Below are positions 1-11,530 of a stretch of 64,000 bases of DNA, one piece after another. Under the pieces are notes generated by a model. The model ran no database searches, was not told the origin of the DNA, and was given only the letters and a program-made list of their open reading frames with translations. The stretch is taken from the NCBI GenBank assembly GCA_964020085.1, contig OZ026597.1:14638515-14702514 (forward strand), given 5' to 3'. Position 1 is the first letter of the stretch; each line of letters opens with the position of its first letter. The translations under genes were made by a program, and so were the position numbers. The DNA is from Micromussa lordhowensis (taxonomy: Eukaryota > Cnidaria > Anthozoa > Scleractinia > Lobophylliidae).

Positions 1-26
1 TTAACTGCAATCAATTTATCTTGTAG

Positions 27-1259
27 GTTTTTGATGATTGTGCCCTCTCGCAGCCTGTCAAGGATGAGCTTTACAAATGTTATCCAAATGCCAAGAGAGC
101 TCATTTAAAGAATGGCGGCAACTTCCCATATCTCTGCCGGAGTGCTGATGTCAATCTCTATCTGCAGGTGTGTGTTTTAATGATATGGTTATATCCTTGA
201 AGCCTTACGCAAAAACATAATAACCCTCCCCACCAATCCAAAATACCAGGAGCTTTGTACGATTCCCAGTCCCTTATTGATGTGACTTATTCAATAAACT
301 GAAACCAGCAAGCTGCGAATCTTTGTCATTTGGAGTAGAGTGTTCAAAGAACTCGTAAACTTTAAGCAGGAAATGTCATCTCACTGCATGTGCACAATTT
401 CACACATCCAAAAGATTCTTAGACGCAACCTCGATGCATTACTGAACGTGGAATAAAGGTTGATTGATTGATATTAATACTTCATGCAGTAAGGGTTAGG
501 TGCAAATACATGTAGCATTCTGTCTAGTCACTTACGCCCTTGTAAGTCATAGACTCTGGGAAAAGACTGAGAGGAAGGTATGAATAAAAATCTGTAGCCT
601 ACCTGTCCTAGATGAGTGGTCAAACAGGATAAAACACCAGTGGTCAGGACAAATGTAAAAGTGTAGGCAAAAATCAAGAAAAAACAGCCAATGGATAGCA
701 GCCTGATTGTACTGACCAGTTCTCTCCAAAGGCTAAAAGGCAAAATTTCTTTCACTAAGGAAGTCTCTTCTCTCCTTACTGCAATTGGGTATAATTTAAT
801 CTACACATATGCGTCAAGCAAGCCTGGTTGTAATATGTATTAAGTGTTCGTAATCTCAACTCTTGTATTGTAATTTTTGTAACCTTAAATTTTGTAGTTA
901 GTGTTGTAGGTGATGTTGTGAAAATAAAACTTAGAAGAAAACAAAAATTGATCAGTACTCTGACTAGGGCATTAGGGGAGCAAAAAAATGCTGCCCAGCA
1001 CTTTTTTGCTACACTAGAGTGCTGAAATTGTGTCTGAAGTGTTTGATATATTGTAATTATCAATCAATATTAACACTACATGTAAGTTAAAGATTTTAAT
1101 TTATTATGATGACAGATCCATCTTCGGCAGTTCATGGGGAAGCGGTTCAGTGCAATGGATCCCAAGTTTATGACAGATGAAGACATGCTATCATGTGGGT
1201 TGCTGCCATCTGCTGAACCGCCTTCTGTGGTGTCAACAGATGATGAAGCAGATGAATAG
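27..1259 (+). CDS. SPG21: Maspardin (SPG21), last two coding exons, partial at the left edge
   Basis: Two exons are visible, 27-167 and 1116-1259. Each is bounded by a good acceptor (TTGTAG, GATGACAG) and the first ends CTGCAG|GTGTGT. They join in phase 0 to give 95 codons including the stop TAG at 1257-1259. The encoded segment contains [20 protein letters not shown], then IHLRQF and SAMDP, which I recognise as the C-terminal part of maspardin. Maspardin is an alpha/beta-hydrolase-fold protein without known enzymatic activity, found on endosomal/trans-Golgi membranes and mutated in human Mast syndrome (family knowledge). The tail after this is acidic and ends DDEADE. The rest of the gene lies left of the window. 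I see no clear polyadenylation signal close to the stop. Confidence 0.88.
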
Positions 1260-3885
1260 ATACTATATTTTGTAATAATGAATACAGTGGAGCCATGTCG
1301 TGCAACTATCAGCAAGCCTAAAAAACTCTAGGTCTGCCCCCCCTTATCTGGTCTGGTGATTTTTGCCGATGTTATAGTATGTTCATTGTACATCCCAAAT
1401 TCACCTTTAGTGATAAAAAGAGTCAAGAAAGCTTAGGAAGAGTTTGAATATATATATCTATATATTTTTGAAAACTGAAGTGAGCAGCCTGCTAAATTTT
1501 ACTACCGCATACAGTAGTTCTTTTACCAAGTTTGAAAGGAAATGGTAGAAAGCTGTTTCAATTGTGTAATAATGCATCTATTCTTCCTTCTTGTACTGAT
1601 CACTATTACAAAATACCAGAAGTTAGTCTTTCCCCCAAATCTCTGGTGGACAAAGAGATCTTGGGTGCAGATTTTGGGGGGTGGGGGGGTGGGTGGTTGG
1701 ATTGGGTGGCTGGCTGCCGCCTCTTTGGAGGAGCAAAGAGATAACACAAAATTGAAAGGAATCGTAAATATTATTGTGCAATTATGGAAGTGATTTAAAT
1801 GCAAACCCTCTGGACAGGTGCCTCATCATAATTTCTACTTTGTGGCGTTGCTAGTATTTCTGGTGTTAGAGCTTTCAATTAGGTTCCATGTCTCAAATTT
1901 CCACATTTTGGGTGCTTGCCCAAGATCCCCCCTCCCTGAAAAATCCTGTATCTGCCCCATGAATCTAAGAACAAGATAAACCACAATATTGCTAGTAATC
2001 TATTGCATCTGTGACTCACTTTTATTTTCAATTAATCTATTTTTATGAAGTTATAAAAGAATGCCAACATGAACAAAGTGACCTGTAGCATGAATCAGTT
2101 GACTGAGCTTTTGTTTGAGCCAACAGAAAGTGAGCAAGACCGTGGGTGGCCATAAAAGGATTGTTGTACAGTATGGTTTTACTGTATTTAATAATAAATT
2201 ATTTGCAAATGTTTTGCAACGAAAGCAGCCCATGCATCATAAGCAATATTTTGTAGTGTTGCTGGTGAAAAGTCATCTACATGTAGCTGATCCTGCATTT
2301 GAAATTTGGCAATATAAAAAAAACAATGATTTGTTCTAGATGAATGCCAAAAAGTAAGTTTGTTTTTTCATTGGCCCTACTGAAGAGGTTGAGTGTGGAA
2401 TTCGGAAACTTCAACATTGATAGCCATGTAGTTGTACTTGGCTGCAGAAAAGCAAGAGAAATATTCCAAATATTAAGAATAAGGGAAGATAGAGGTTATG
2501 AGTATGCATGCCTTTTGAAATGACCATTTTATTGCGTAATGTAGCACTGCTTAAAATAAATTCTAAAGAATTTTGAATGTTTGTAAATTATTAGTTTATA
2601 GAATTAACACCTTCAAAGTTGAAGATGAAGTTATTGGTGTGACAAAAAGAAGATAAATGAAAATGGTCTCTCTTTTGTAAGAGAGAAATCATTAACTTAC
2701 ATGTAAGATTTATGAAGCAGTTAGTCAAGGCTTTAAACTTAGGTAGCTGTTATGCTCCAGGGCTGTAGCCAATGTGAGGCAGTTTTTGTTGTTTTTCGTT
2801 TTGAAGGGGGGAAAGCAGAACACTGCTAAATACCCAGAATTTAACCATGGGCATTGCCTCAGTCATAAGTATTTTCTGGCCATGGCCCTGCTTTTTGCCA
2901 TTAGCAATCTGTTCCAAGTTGCCTCAGCCTCGGCTTGGTAGCACCATTAGTGAACAACACAACTTTTGATCTGGTTGCCTCTCTGTACTCTCATTGTGCC
3001 TTAATTGTTTAAGTTGTTAGGGGTTCATTTCACGAGATCTTTTGTAGAAATTTATGGACGTACCAAACTTCTCATTTTTTCTAGTAGTAAAACAATTTCC
3101 AGATTTTTCTTTTACTAAGTCTTTTCATCAGCATTATTTGAGAAGCTGAGAAATAAAGCCAAGCAGATTGTAAGCTCTAAGCTACTGGGAGGTGCTGTTA
3201 CCTTTTAATGGTCATTATCATCATTATATTTAGACTGCTGGCAGTCTGTGTTTCTCTTGAAATCAGGGAGGGTTTATGAGGTGAGACTTTTTAGAAGGGG
3301 TTGGGATGAGACATGGGTGTGGCGTGTCAATACGCGCTTCCTTCAGAAGTGTAGCAGCTTTTGTGAGCTGCTATTGTTTGGTCATTCTAGCAGCTGTTAT
3401 TGTTTTAGGGCTAGTGGCATTGTTTCTGTTGTTTGTTGTATTTTTCCCTTAAAGGGTATTGAGGCATTCATGAGAGACCTTACGGGAACTGCTACATCAC
3501 CCCCTTCCTTTTTTTCTCTGCTTTTACGCATAAACACTCACCTGACCCTAACAGGAAAGACCGGTTGCCAGCAGTCTACATGATACGTATCTTCAGACAT
3601 AACAGACCTGCCATGTGATAACGAGCTAAGCTTTATACTGTAGTTCTCTCCAGTCCACCATGATTAACAGGAAAAAAAAGATTTGACAACTAGCACCAAA
3701 GAATGTTTGGCAATCTTTATGGAGAATAAGTGTAATATTATCAGCTTGGTGTTGAACACTGGTTGGTGTACAGTAAATGACACCTTATTTTGTAACTTTT
3801 AGAGTAATTTTTCAACAGATGTTATTAAATGTTAAGTAATCAACTTGGTCATGCAGTGCGGCTGAAAATCTAAACTAAAGATAAT

Positions 3886-3886
<1 letters not shown>

Positions 3887-3930
<44 letters not shown>

Positions 3931-4070
3931 GAGTATTACAAGAAAAAATTGGTTTTATCAACTGAGTTGATAATGTGACTTGGCCACCGTATAAAGGAGA
4001 AAGCTGACGAAAGTTGGCGTTTCGAACTTCGTCGGAGTGAATCAAGGAATTGTGGGTTGTGTGTGGTTTA
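3887..4070. repeat. Dispersed repeat, family shared with 13326-13600
   Basis: The stretch AGTTTCTAAAGAAACTGTGG at about 3896, followed by a GCTGCGTCGGTGGG segment and TTTTATCAACTGAGTTGATA, recurs almost identically at 13332 onward. The two copies diverge in the last third, where the later copy has GAGCGTTAGCCCTTCGTCGG. No coding capacity is seen. It is an interspersed element of unknown class; the part containing TTCGTC folds into a short hairpin. Confidence 0.75.
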
Positions 4071-4590
4071 TACCAGAAAGATTGAGCTACGCTATTGGTT
4101 GGTGCATGGTTACATGAAAAACAACAGAATTATAACCTGATATGAGCAACATACATGTATGCAGAAAGATGTGATAATATTCCCCTGTGCCTCTGTTTCA
4201 AAACGAGTCTAAGTGTGAAACCATTAAAATTAAAATGAGTTTAATTTGCATGAAAATGAACCTGTAGGCGGAACTCACTTTCATATGAATGGTTTCGCAC
4301 TTAGACTCGTTTTGACAGGGAGGCAAAAGGGAACTCGGAAATTCTTAAACTTGACAATACTGCGCCTGCGTACGTTGCCCATATCATGAATCACGTATAT
4401 TTGGGGTACAGTGTTCCCTATCCACATCCCCCTCGGGGTTTCCGGTAAATATGCAAAATTCATGCTAATGTTTTCACTCTCAGAGTAGCCAGAAATGTCA
4501 GTCATCTCCCATCCTCAGCGTGACTCGCATTACCGATTGACAATTGTTGAAAAGTTGTCTGTACAGTACCTACTACAGTTTAAATAAATA

Positions 4591-4825
4591 ACAATTATTC
4601 CATGAGCCCGAGTTGGATTACCCTGGGTACCAGAGGTTTTTCTTGCGCGGTTTCCGGTGTCGTGTCTTCGGCCTTCGGCCGAACAAAGCTCGTACAACGC
4701 GAGAAAAACCTCTGGTACCCAGGGTAGAGTTGGATATGAAGTGATAAAATAACCAACGCCGGAGCACGTAGCGCGAGTTGGTTAATAATCACTTCATATG
4801 CAACAAGGGCGAATGGAATAATTGT
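4591..4825. mobile_element. Nested pair of palindromic MITEs
   Basis: The outer element has imperfect terminal inverted repeats of about 38 bp that begin ACAATTATTCCAT at 4591 and end with the inverse at 4825. Its left arm is split by an inner 108-bp element at 4619-4726. The inner element has perfect 24-bp terminal inverted repeats starting TACCCTGGGTACCAGAGG, and is flanked by a 9-bp direct repeat GAGTTGGAT (4610-4618 and 4727-4735). A 9-bp duplication is typical of Mutator-like transposons. Neither element encodes a protein. A relative of the outer element occurs at 43322-43436. Confidence 0.85.
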
Positions 4826-6619
4826 TTTAGTAAATTCTGAAACAGCGTTTTGCCGCCGATTTTTATTTCGGCCATTATAGAGGGCTGAAGTTGAAAACTT
4901 CGTGCGGAAAATTTTTAAACTTGGCGCACTACTTTCCATATGACGTAAAACTCCGACTATTGGCTCATAATCGGAGTTTTTTAGCCAATCAAAAAGCTAG
5001 AAATGCAATAGTCGGAGCTGAGAATTTACTAAAAGGGTATAGCCAATGTTAGACGAAATCAATTCTTAGCAACTGGTCCTGGAATATCGCAATAATGGCT
5101 TAAAAGGCAAAATTGGAGAAGATTAAAACGGATGCCCGAGTTCTTGTAGTTTAAATCAGTTTGTATTGGTGTTATTTAAAATGCTTGCAAATCATCCTTG
5201 GACGTATGGCAGAGATTGTACCAATAAAAGACTGCCACTTAGTCAATTTGGAGTTGACAAAATTAACACAATTACTCAAAACACTGTTACAAATCAACAC
5301 ACATTATGATTGCCCTACAACTATCGTATCACCCAGCTGTTAACTGACGTCACTAAGGACACCTACGCAATTCCCTCCATTCCGTTTTAACTACCATTTC
5401 AAAAATTCTGGCTAGAAAATTGGAAAATAAACAAACAGATGCTTAAACGTAACAAGAAGGAACTGAAGATACAACCTGTGTGTGGAGTGAGGAGAATTGA
5501 AGAGAATGACACAGGATGAAAAAATAATGTACAGAAGCGTGTCGGAACTGAGCACAATCTTTCCCGTTGTTTCAGGTGATGATGGTTGTTTAACAAGTAA
5601 AGAAGTCTAACCCGTGTATTACACTGTGATAAAGCACGACGGGCATTTGAGAACACGAGGGAAATGTAGAAAACACGAGCCACAGGCGAGTGTTTTCTAC
5701 ATTTCTGGAGTTTTTTACATTTTCTTGAGTTTCTTGAATAGAAGAAAGGGGGAATTAATAATCAGATTAACAAATTATGTTTTATTATTTTCAATCATTT
5801 ATTATAAAATTATTACTTCCAAAATATTAGACCCATTTAAATATATGTCCGAATCACCTCATTATATCACTTCTTACGACTTCTTAAAGTTTTGAAGACA
5901 TTGCCTCTTTTCCTCTTTTTTTTATTTCCAAAAATGTCAATAGTATAGCTGTTGAATATGGCGTACGGGGCCAAAATTCAACTTTTGAATTTTGCTTGTA
6001 CGTTTGGCATTCGATGTTGTAGTTTTACAATTTGTACTTACATCTGCAATTCAACATTCAAGTTTGCAATTTCTCTATTCCAATTGACGATTTGACATTG
6101 TTTGTTTCACAATTCAACATCCAAGTTACGCAATTCTTGAAAAATGCATGTTTTCGATATCCAACCGCAATCCAGTCAATGACAGTCAGTGTGGGCTCAG
6201 AAAACTATCAAAATTCTCCCTGTGTAGGGGCTAGCAAAGGCAGGTCACGCTACCCTAGACAGTAGCTTTTACCACGTAAAAATGGCGCCGTAGTCATATT
6301 CTTTTTACACCCAACACTCGATCGTACTTAAATAATTTATTTGTAAGTTCAGATACACCACATTCATATATCTCACTGTCCTTTCTGGGTTTTGCCGCCT
6401 ATGAACATTGTGTCACCATAAAGCATTTTAGCTGGTGAGATTGAGACGAATTTCAATCAGGTAACTGCGTAGAGTGATTGTTGTTTGACATTTACATCGG
6501 ATAATTGGTTTGCTATTTTGATTCGTTTCGAAATTGTGTGGTTAAACGTGAATAGCTGCACAGAGTGTGGTTTTTGAAACTGTGGTTAATAATTTGTCAC
6601 CCCACAAACGAGTTCAAGT

Positions 6620-6855
6620 GGGCAACCCTAAAACCAGGAAACCGGAAACCAGAATCCGGAATTGGAAACCGGAATCCGGAATCCGGAATCCGGAATCCGG
6701 AATCCGGAATCCGGAATCCGGAATCCGGAATCCGGAATTGGAAACCGGAATCCGGAATCCACAAATCAAAGAAAAACAAGTCTCCAAATTCGTGAAACCT
6801 TTTTTGCATAACTTTTGCATGTAAAAAGAAAAATAATAAGAAATAAGAGGCCAAG
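6620..6855. repeat. Repeat with (ATCCGGA)n heptamer array, copy 1
   Basis: A run of the 7-mer ATCCGGA, partly interrupted by TTGGAAACC, occupies about 6650-6755. It is flanked by GGGCAACCCTAAAACCAGG on the left and CACAAATCAAAGAAAAACAAG plus further shared sequence to AAGAGGCCAAG on the right. The whole unit recurs inverted at 7682-7863. Both strands are open because the repeat lacks stop codons; these frames are not genes. Confidence 0.85.
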
Positions 6856-7681
6856 CAAAGTGATGAGGGTTATGATTATAAGAATCTAAATAAAGTTCGT
6901 TGTTGTGTGATTCCAAGCACCTTGAGAGCGTCTAAAATAAGCTTGCTGGTAAATGCCACTTTATTTTATTAGGTGATCTGTTATTTACCTGACTTATAAA
7001 TTTGGGCTTTATGTCGAGTAGAAACTGAACAAGATAGGAATTGTCATAGAGAGAAGGGTCTCAGTCAATGGTCGAGTCCCTGTACATTGACGGTTTTTTA
7101 TGTCCAAAGGCTAACCTGGCTCTTCTAAATATTTTTTCCAACATATACGAGACTAATTCCAGATCATCACCATGCCATTTTCACACTGATACTGTTAGAA
7201 ATCACCAGTACGTGTTCTTTCCGGTCTTCGTATCAAAACAATTTATAGCAATCTTGCACACTTACTTCCGCCTGCTTCTAGCTTGCAAACGGATTGGACC
7301 ACATGTTGTTAAAAGATGTTAAAGGATTGCCAGAAACTCACCGCAATAGGTTGTTGCTATTTTGCTACTCATTAGTCTTCTCAGAGATTTTGATCTAGAC
7401 AAAAAGCGTGCACTCTCAACAGGGCCAAGTTGAACAAAGGATGGGTAACTAGCTTGCGTGCCTGCTACCAGGTTCCGTGTTGGACAGGGGTCACGAGCGG
7501 CGAAGCCGTGAGAGTGCTCTCGGTCACATGTCAATACAAAACGACACTAGACACTAGGGCCTGCTCAGATGCACTTTATTTACATTCTCATAATAATAGC
7601 CCTCACTAGGAATAGCTGTTGCACGAATTTCAACAGACGGCGAATTTTTGTTTCAAAAAAGGTTAAGTTTGAGTGTTTTTT

Positions 7682-7863
7682 TCCCCTGGCCTCTTATTTT
7701 TTACCGGCAAAAGCTATGCAAAATAACTTTCGCGAATTTGAAGAACTTGTTTTCTTTAATTTGTGGATTCCGGATTCCGGATTCCGGATTCCGGATTCCG
7801 GTTTCTGGTTTCCGGATTCCGGTTTCCAATTCCGGATTCTGGTTTCCTGGTTTTAGGGTTGCC
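7682..7863. repeat. Repeat with (ATTCCGG)n heptamer array, copy 2, inverted
   Basis: This is the reverse complement of the unit at 6620-6855: CTGGCCTCTTATTTTTTACC, then TTTGTGGATTCCGG repeats, ending CCTGGTTTTAGGGTTGCCCC. The two copies face each other across about 830 bp and could pair as a long stem. Array length differs between copies, as expected for a slipping microsatellite. Confidence 0.85.
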
Positions 7864-7865
7864 CC

Positions 7866-8865
7866 GAAAGGGCGTATGGAAAACATGGAAATCCGGAACC
7901 CGGAATCCGGATCCGGAATCCGGAACCGGAACCGGAACCGGAACCATTAAATGAATGCTTCAAGTTTGGAAGTGTGATTGACATCAGTCCTCTTCCTCCC
8001 TTCTCTGCACTCCTCGCGCAAGATGGATGAGGCTACGCGGAGCCCTTTTAAGAAAAGGTACGAATAAAAAGAACGTATTAGTTAATCATTCTTTTCAATT
8101 AAATTGAGTTTGGGATGATGCTCTTATTATACGAAACATATTTGCTTCTGTTTGTAGGTCGCGACAAACCACCGGGGAATTGGTTGAAATGTGAGCAGGT
8201 GTTAAAAATTTTTGGCTGCCGGGCCGGGTATATAGGTTTTGAAAAATCGTGCCCCTGAGTCACAGAAAGTTCGTACAAGTTGTGCAAAATCAAAACGTTA
8301 ACACTGTAAAAACTCGCTTAGTGTTTCCGACCATAGATGGAAATGCCGAAACACTCTCGGGAGGTTTCAATGATCTATTTAGTGAATGTTGAGTGTATTG
8401 ATTATTCGTGAAATTTTGACTTCCGGGTAAGTTTCAGGGGCGGATCCACGATTTTTGATAGGAGGGGGTGCACCTCTAAGGAATGGCGTCACTGACCGTA
8501 GAGATAAACAAATTTGTGGTTACTTCGTTACTCGTTATTTCGTTACTCTGTGTTAGCTCAGCTGGTAGAGCATTGCACAGGTAACGCAAGGGCCTTGGGT
8601 TCGAATACTGTTCTAAACCTGAATTTTTTCCGGTCATTTTTCCAGTAGTGTTATGGCTGCTCAGTTTAATTGAAAAGAATGATGTGTTCTTTGTACTCGT
8701 AACTTTTCTTGACAGGGCTCTGCGTATTATCATCCACCTTGCCAGGAATGCAGAGAAGGGAGGAGGAGTATTGATGTCAATCACAGTTCCCAAGTTAAAG
8801 CACTCATTTATTTTTCAGGTTCCGGATCCGGATCCGGTTTTCCGGGTTCCATACGCCCCCCCGAA
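7866..8865. mobile_element. Non-autonomous element with long (about 170 bp) terminal inverted repeats
   Basis: The left end (GGCGTATGGA, then AACCCGGAATCCGGATCCGG, then GTGTGATTGACATCA, then TCCCTTCTCTGCA, about 7866-8035) matches the reverse complement of about 8725-8865 over most of its length, with scattered mismatches. The interior of about 690 bp has no open frame of note but contains a tRNA-like segment (8548-8612). It directly abuts the heptamer repeat at 7863. I cannot assign the superfamily because no clear target-site duplication is visible. Confidence 0.75.
8548..8612 (+). repeat. tRNA-like (SINE-head) sequence
   Basis: The segment has a D-arm/A-box-like TTAGCTCAGCTGGTAGAGC and a T-arm/B-box-like GGGTTCGAATAC about 40 bp later, with the spacing of a tRNA. 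The acceptor stem does not pair, so it is not a functional tRNA. It lies inside the long-TIR element and could still serve as an internal RNA polymerase III promoter (inference). Confidence 0.6.
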
Positions 8866-8874
8866 ACGACAAGC

Positions 8875-9025
8875 TGAGGCGAGGCGATCACGAGTTAACA
8901 CGACGAGTTGAAACGACGACACGACGGGACGGCAAGTTGATGTGACGAGAAGACGAGTTGAGGCGACGAGATGACTAGTTGAGACGACGAGATGGAGAGT
9001 TGAAGTGACGAAACCACGAGATGAA
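8875..9025. repeat. Degenerate GACGAGTTGA minisatellite
   Basis: Units around ACGACGAGTTGA recur about six times with a variable spacing of roughly 20-27 bp (for example GACGAGTTGAAACGACGAC, GACGAGTTGAGGCGACGAG). It begins where the long-TIR element ends and stops before AAATTTTGTCCACG. Confidence 0.65.
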
Positions 9026-9477
9026 AATTTTGTCCACGATTTGACGTCATATAAAGCATTAAGGGCACGTCATACGTCATCGCTTCTTTCGGTTTCGAGA
9101 GCAGTTTCGTTCTCGAGCGCTGTCGTTTCGTTTATTTCAGCTCGAATAGAGCTGCTTTGAGGCTGTCTTCGACGTTTTATGAACTACAGTGCGACGAAAT
9201 AATCCGCGTACAGACTGTGTGGGTTGAAAGCCGACCTGAAGAATTTCTAACAGTGACATATGCGTTGTGGATACACTATTTCACTTGTGTTTTGACGGAA
9301 TCAACTGTACATGTACAACACAGCCGCTATAATTATCTATAAATCGCACACGCACCTGTCGACCTTTTCAGCCTTTTTCAGTACGCGTCAGGTTGTGCGA
9401 ACAGCGTGACATAAAACCAGCTGTCAGAGTGTCAGAGAATTGGCAAGGTGCTATAAAATCTCCATTTTGGCAAAATA

Positions 9478-10592
9478 ATGGCGGTTTATCTGCAGACAGT
9501 GGAAGAACAGAATCAAGAATTTCACGCAGGTTTAGAATTGGAATCTGACATGGTGACACATGCAGACGACGGAGGAAACAGCAACACGTACGAAAAAGAC
9601 TGTTTTGAAACGCTGGTAGGGAAAGTCGAAAATGAAGTAGCATGCAAGCCTTCGATCAATTCCGAGAGAGAAGATGGAAAATTTCAACTGAAACTTACGC
9701 CCTCTTTGTCAAGAAGCTACGACATAAAAATCAACGTGAACGAGGAGAAAACTGCCACCAATAACTTCCTTGTACGAGATAAAGAGCGGCAGTTTGAAGT
9801 TGTCGGCAAATTGGATTTACAAGGAGAAAAGCTTAAAGGACCCAGTGGGATAGCTGTGAACAGCAAAGGCGAAATAGCAGTCACAGACTTCGATGGCCAT
9901 TTTTCGCAATATTTGACAAAGATGGAAAGCGCTTTAATACAATTGGTTATTATGGAGACAACGCTGGAGAGTTAAGATTTCCTGTTGACGTCACTTACGT
10001 CAACGATGACGTCATCCTAGTGGAGGACGAGTGGAATCACCGGGTACAGCAGTTTCATATCCGAACTGGTGAGGTTGTCAAAAGCTTTGGAAGATTCAGT
10101 GCGAGAGACGGAGAGTTGGCCAGTCCTGTTGGCGTCTGTTTGGATGATAACGGACATATTTTCGTAGCCGAGTTGAACAACAATAGAATACAAGTATTGA
10201 CACGAGACGGTCAAGCACTGTACAAATTTGGCCATATCTTTGATCACCCGTTGAGCTGTGTAACCCACAAAGACTTGCTTATTGTGTCTGACAGTCGAAA
10301 TAATTGCATCAAAGTGTTCGATGTTTCAGGAAAGTTCTTGTACAAGTTCGGAGAGGGTGGAGAGAGAGATGGGCAGTTCAAAGGCCCCTTTGGCTTGTGT
10401 GTTGACACAGGGGGGAATCTTCTTGTATGTGACCAGTTTAATGGGCGTGTTCAACAGTTCACTCTAGAAGGTCGCTTTACCGGTAAGAGCGCTCTTGGTG
10501 CCATGCGAACACCATGGGGTGTGGCAGCCACGGAAGATGGCCGTGTTCTGGTCACCGACTACATGGCGAGGAAAATACACATTTTAAAGTGA
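9478..10592 (+). pseudogene. TRIM71/TRIM2-like filamin-NHL frame, intronless, with one frameshift
   Basis: From the ATG at 9478 the frame runs to about codon 142 and then goes out of register. A second frame, overlapping it from about 9906, continues to the stop at 10590-10592. Together they encode a poorly conserved N-terminus, a stretch resembling the end of a filamin-type immunoglobulin domain, and six NHL repeats (GPSGIAVN, FPVDVTY, SPVGVCLDD, HPLSCVTH, GPFGLCVD, TPWGVAAT). NHL propellers of this family bind RNA or protein and in full TRIM-NHL proteins sit behind RING, B-box and coiled coil, all missing here. The break is a single missing base near 9905-9910, beside CGCAATATTTGAC. Apart from this, conservation is good, so either a recent inactivation or an assembly error is possible. 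It is convergent with the KIAA0825-like gene. Confidence 0.7.
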
Positions 10593-11530
10593 GGGCTTTC
10601 ACGCTCTGTTTCACGCGCATTTAAGTTCACTTCGCGCTCTTGCAAATGCTCCGTTTGTGTGAGTCGCACAAAGGCTAAGGCTAGATTTAACCCAGAGTCT
10701 GCTGGGTTTACAAAGGACTTCTGGAGAGGAGCGGTTAAAGGAAACATTGTCTTTAAGTGCAACAAACAATCGGTTATTTTTGTGCATTACTAAAAAGAAA
10801 ATTAAAAATATATATCAGTAAGAACAATTAATATTCAGAGTACGAGATTTACAGAGCGTAAATGTATGCAGCATAATAAATAATTATAATAATTACTTGT
10901 CAACAATATGATAATTATTTCTGTCAAGTAATGAATTTTAGTTAAATGCTTGCTTCATGGTAGTTTTTGTAATTACTGTAAGAGGCAGTTCTTGTAACAG
11001 TTCCTATTGTTATCAGTGTAGTTTCTAATGTTTGTGAGTTTAGCAAAGTTAAAGGAAGTCAGCGACACTCTTTTTTTAAGTTCTGTCTATAGAGATTCAG
11101 TTTATTCCCTTTTAAATGTTAGACTGAATGTTTGAATTAGTGACGGCTATAGTTATAAAATTACTAACCGAGAGCTACGTAGAGATTCTCACTCGAGAAT
11201 TTGAACAACGGAGATGACCAAGTGCTGAATTTTGGACCAGCTGGCAGCAAAGTTTCATTACATCTACAAGCAAAACATCAGGGAAGATGCGACAAATTGT
11301 TTACAGCTGATTTAGTATGATTCATCATCAAGGTACTGAATGTAGGGTAATGGGCTCCTGCCACATGAATGGACAGTCTTTTAAATAACGTAAAATACTC
11401 TACCTTATAAGCAATGAAGTTTAAAATTTACGAATATACAACGTATTAATTTTTTAACAGTCAATTATAAGTTAAGACAAATAGTAATATCTACAACTCG
11501 TCAACCGAAAGGTACATCGCGCTACCCAGC
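10593..11530. other. Intergenic spacer between convergent genes
   Basis: AT-rich DNA with no open frame of interest and no repeat that I recognise. It should hold the 3' ends of the NHL frame (+) and of the KIAA0825-like gene (-). Confidence 0.5.

Larger units (their letters stand above)
1260..9477. other. Repeat-rich intergenic spacer
   Basis: I find no convincing exon in this 8.2-kb stretch. Open frames are short, lack splice context and several are read through simple repeats. The 3' UTR of SPG21 should occupy its beginning. Approximately 1300-3880 is unremarkable AT-rich DNA apart from a G-rich run near 1670-1705. From 3887 onward it is filled with interspersed repeats that are listed separately (3887-4070, 4591-4825, 6620-6855, 7682-7863, 7866-8865, 8875-9025). 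A hairpin lies at about 5660-5705, where AATGTAGAAAACACGAG is followed by its inverse. Confidence 0.6.

Noticed and set aside
3248..3583. 111-codon open frame on the plus strand
   Set aside because: No domain, no splice context and a composition like the surrounding non-coding DNA.
3960..4040. Possible hammerhead ribozyme (CTGACGA with nearby TTTCGAAC)
   Set aside because: The conserved core order and the stems I and II cannot be formed; the segment is a simple hairpin inside a dispersed repeat.
6565..6916. Open frames on both strands across the heptamer array (repeats of NPESGIR / FRIPDSG)
   Set aside because: They are translations of a stop-free 7-mer repeat and are mirrored in the inverted copy at 7569-7954.
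8548..8612. Functional tRNA gene
   Set aside because: A and B boxes are present but the acceptor stem does not pair.
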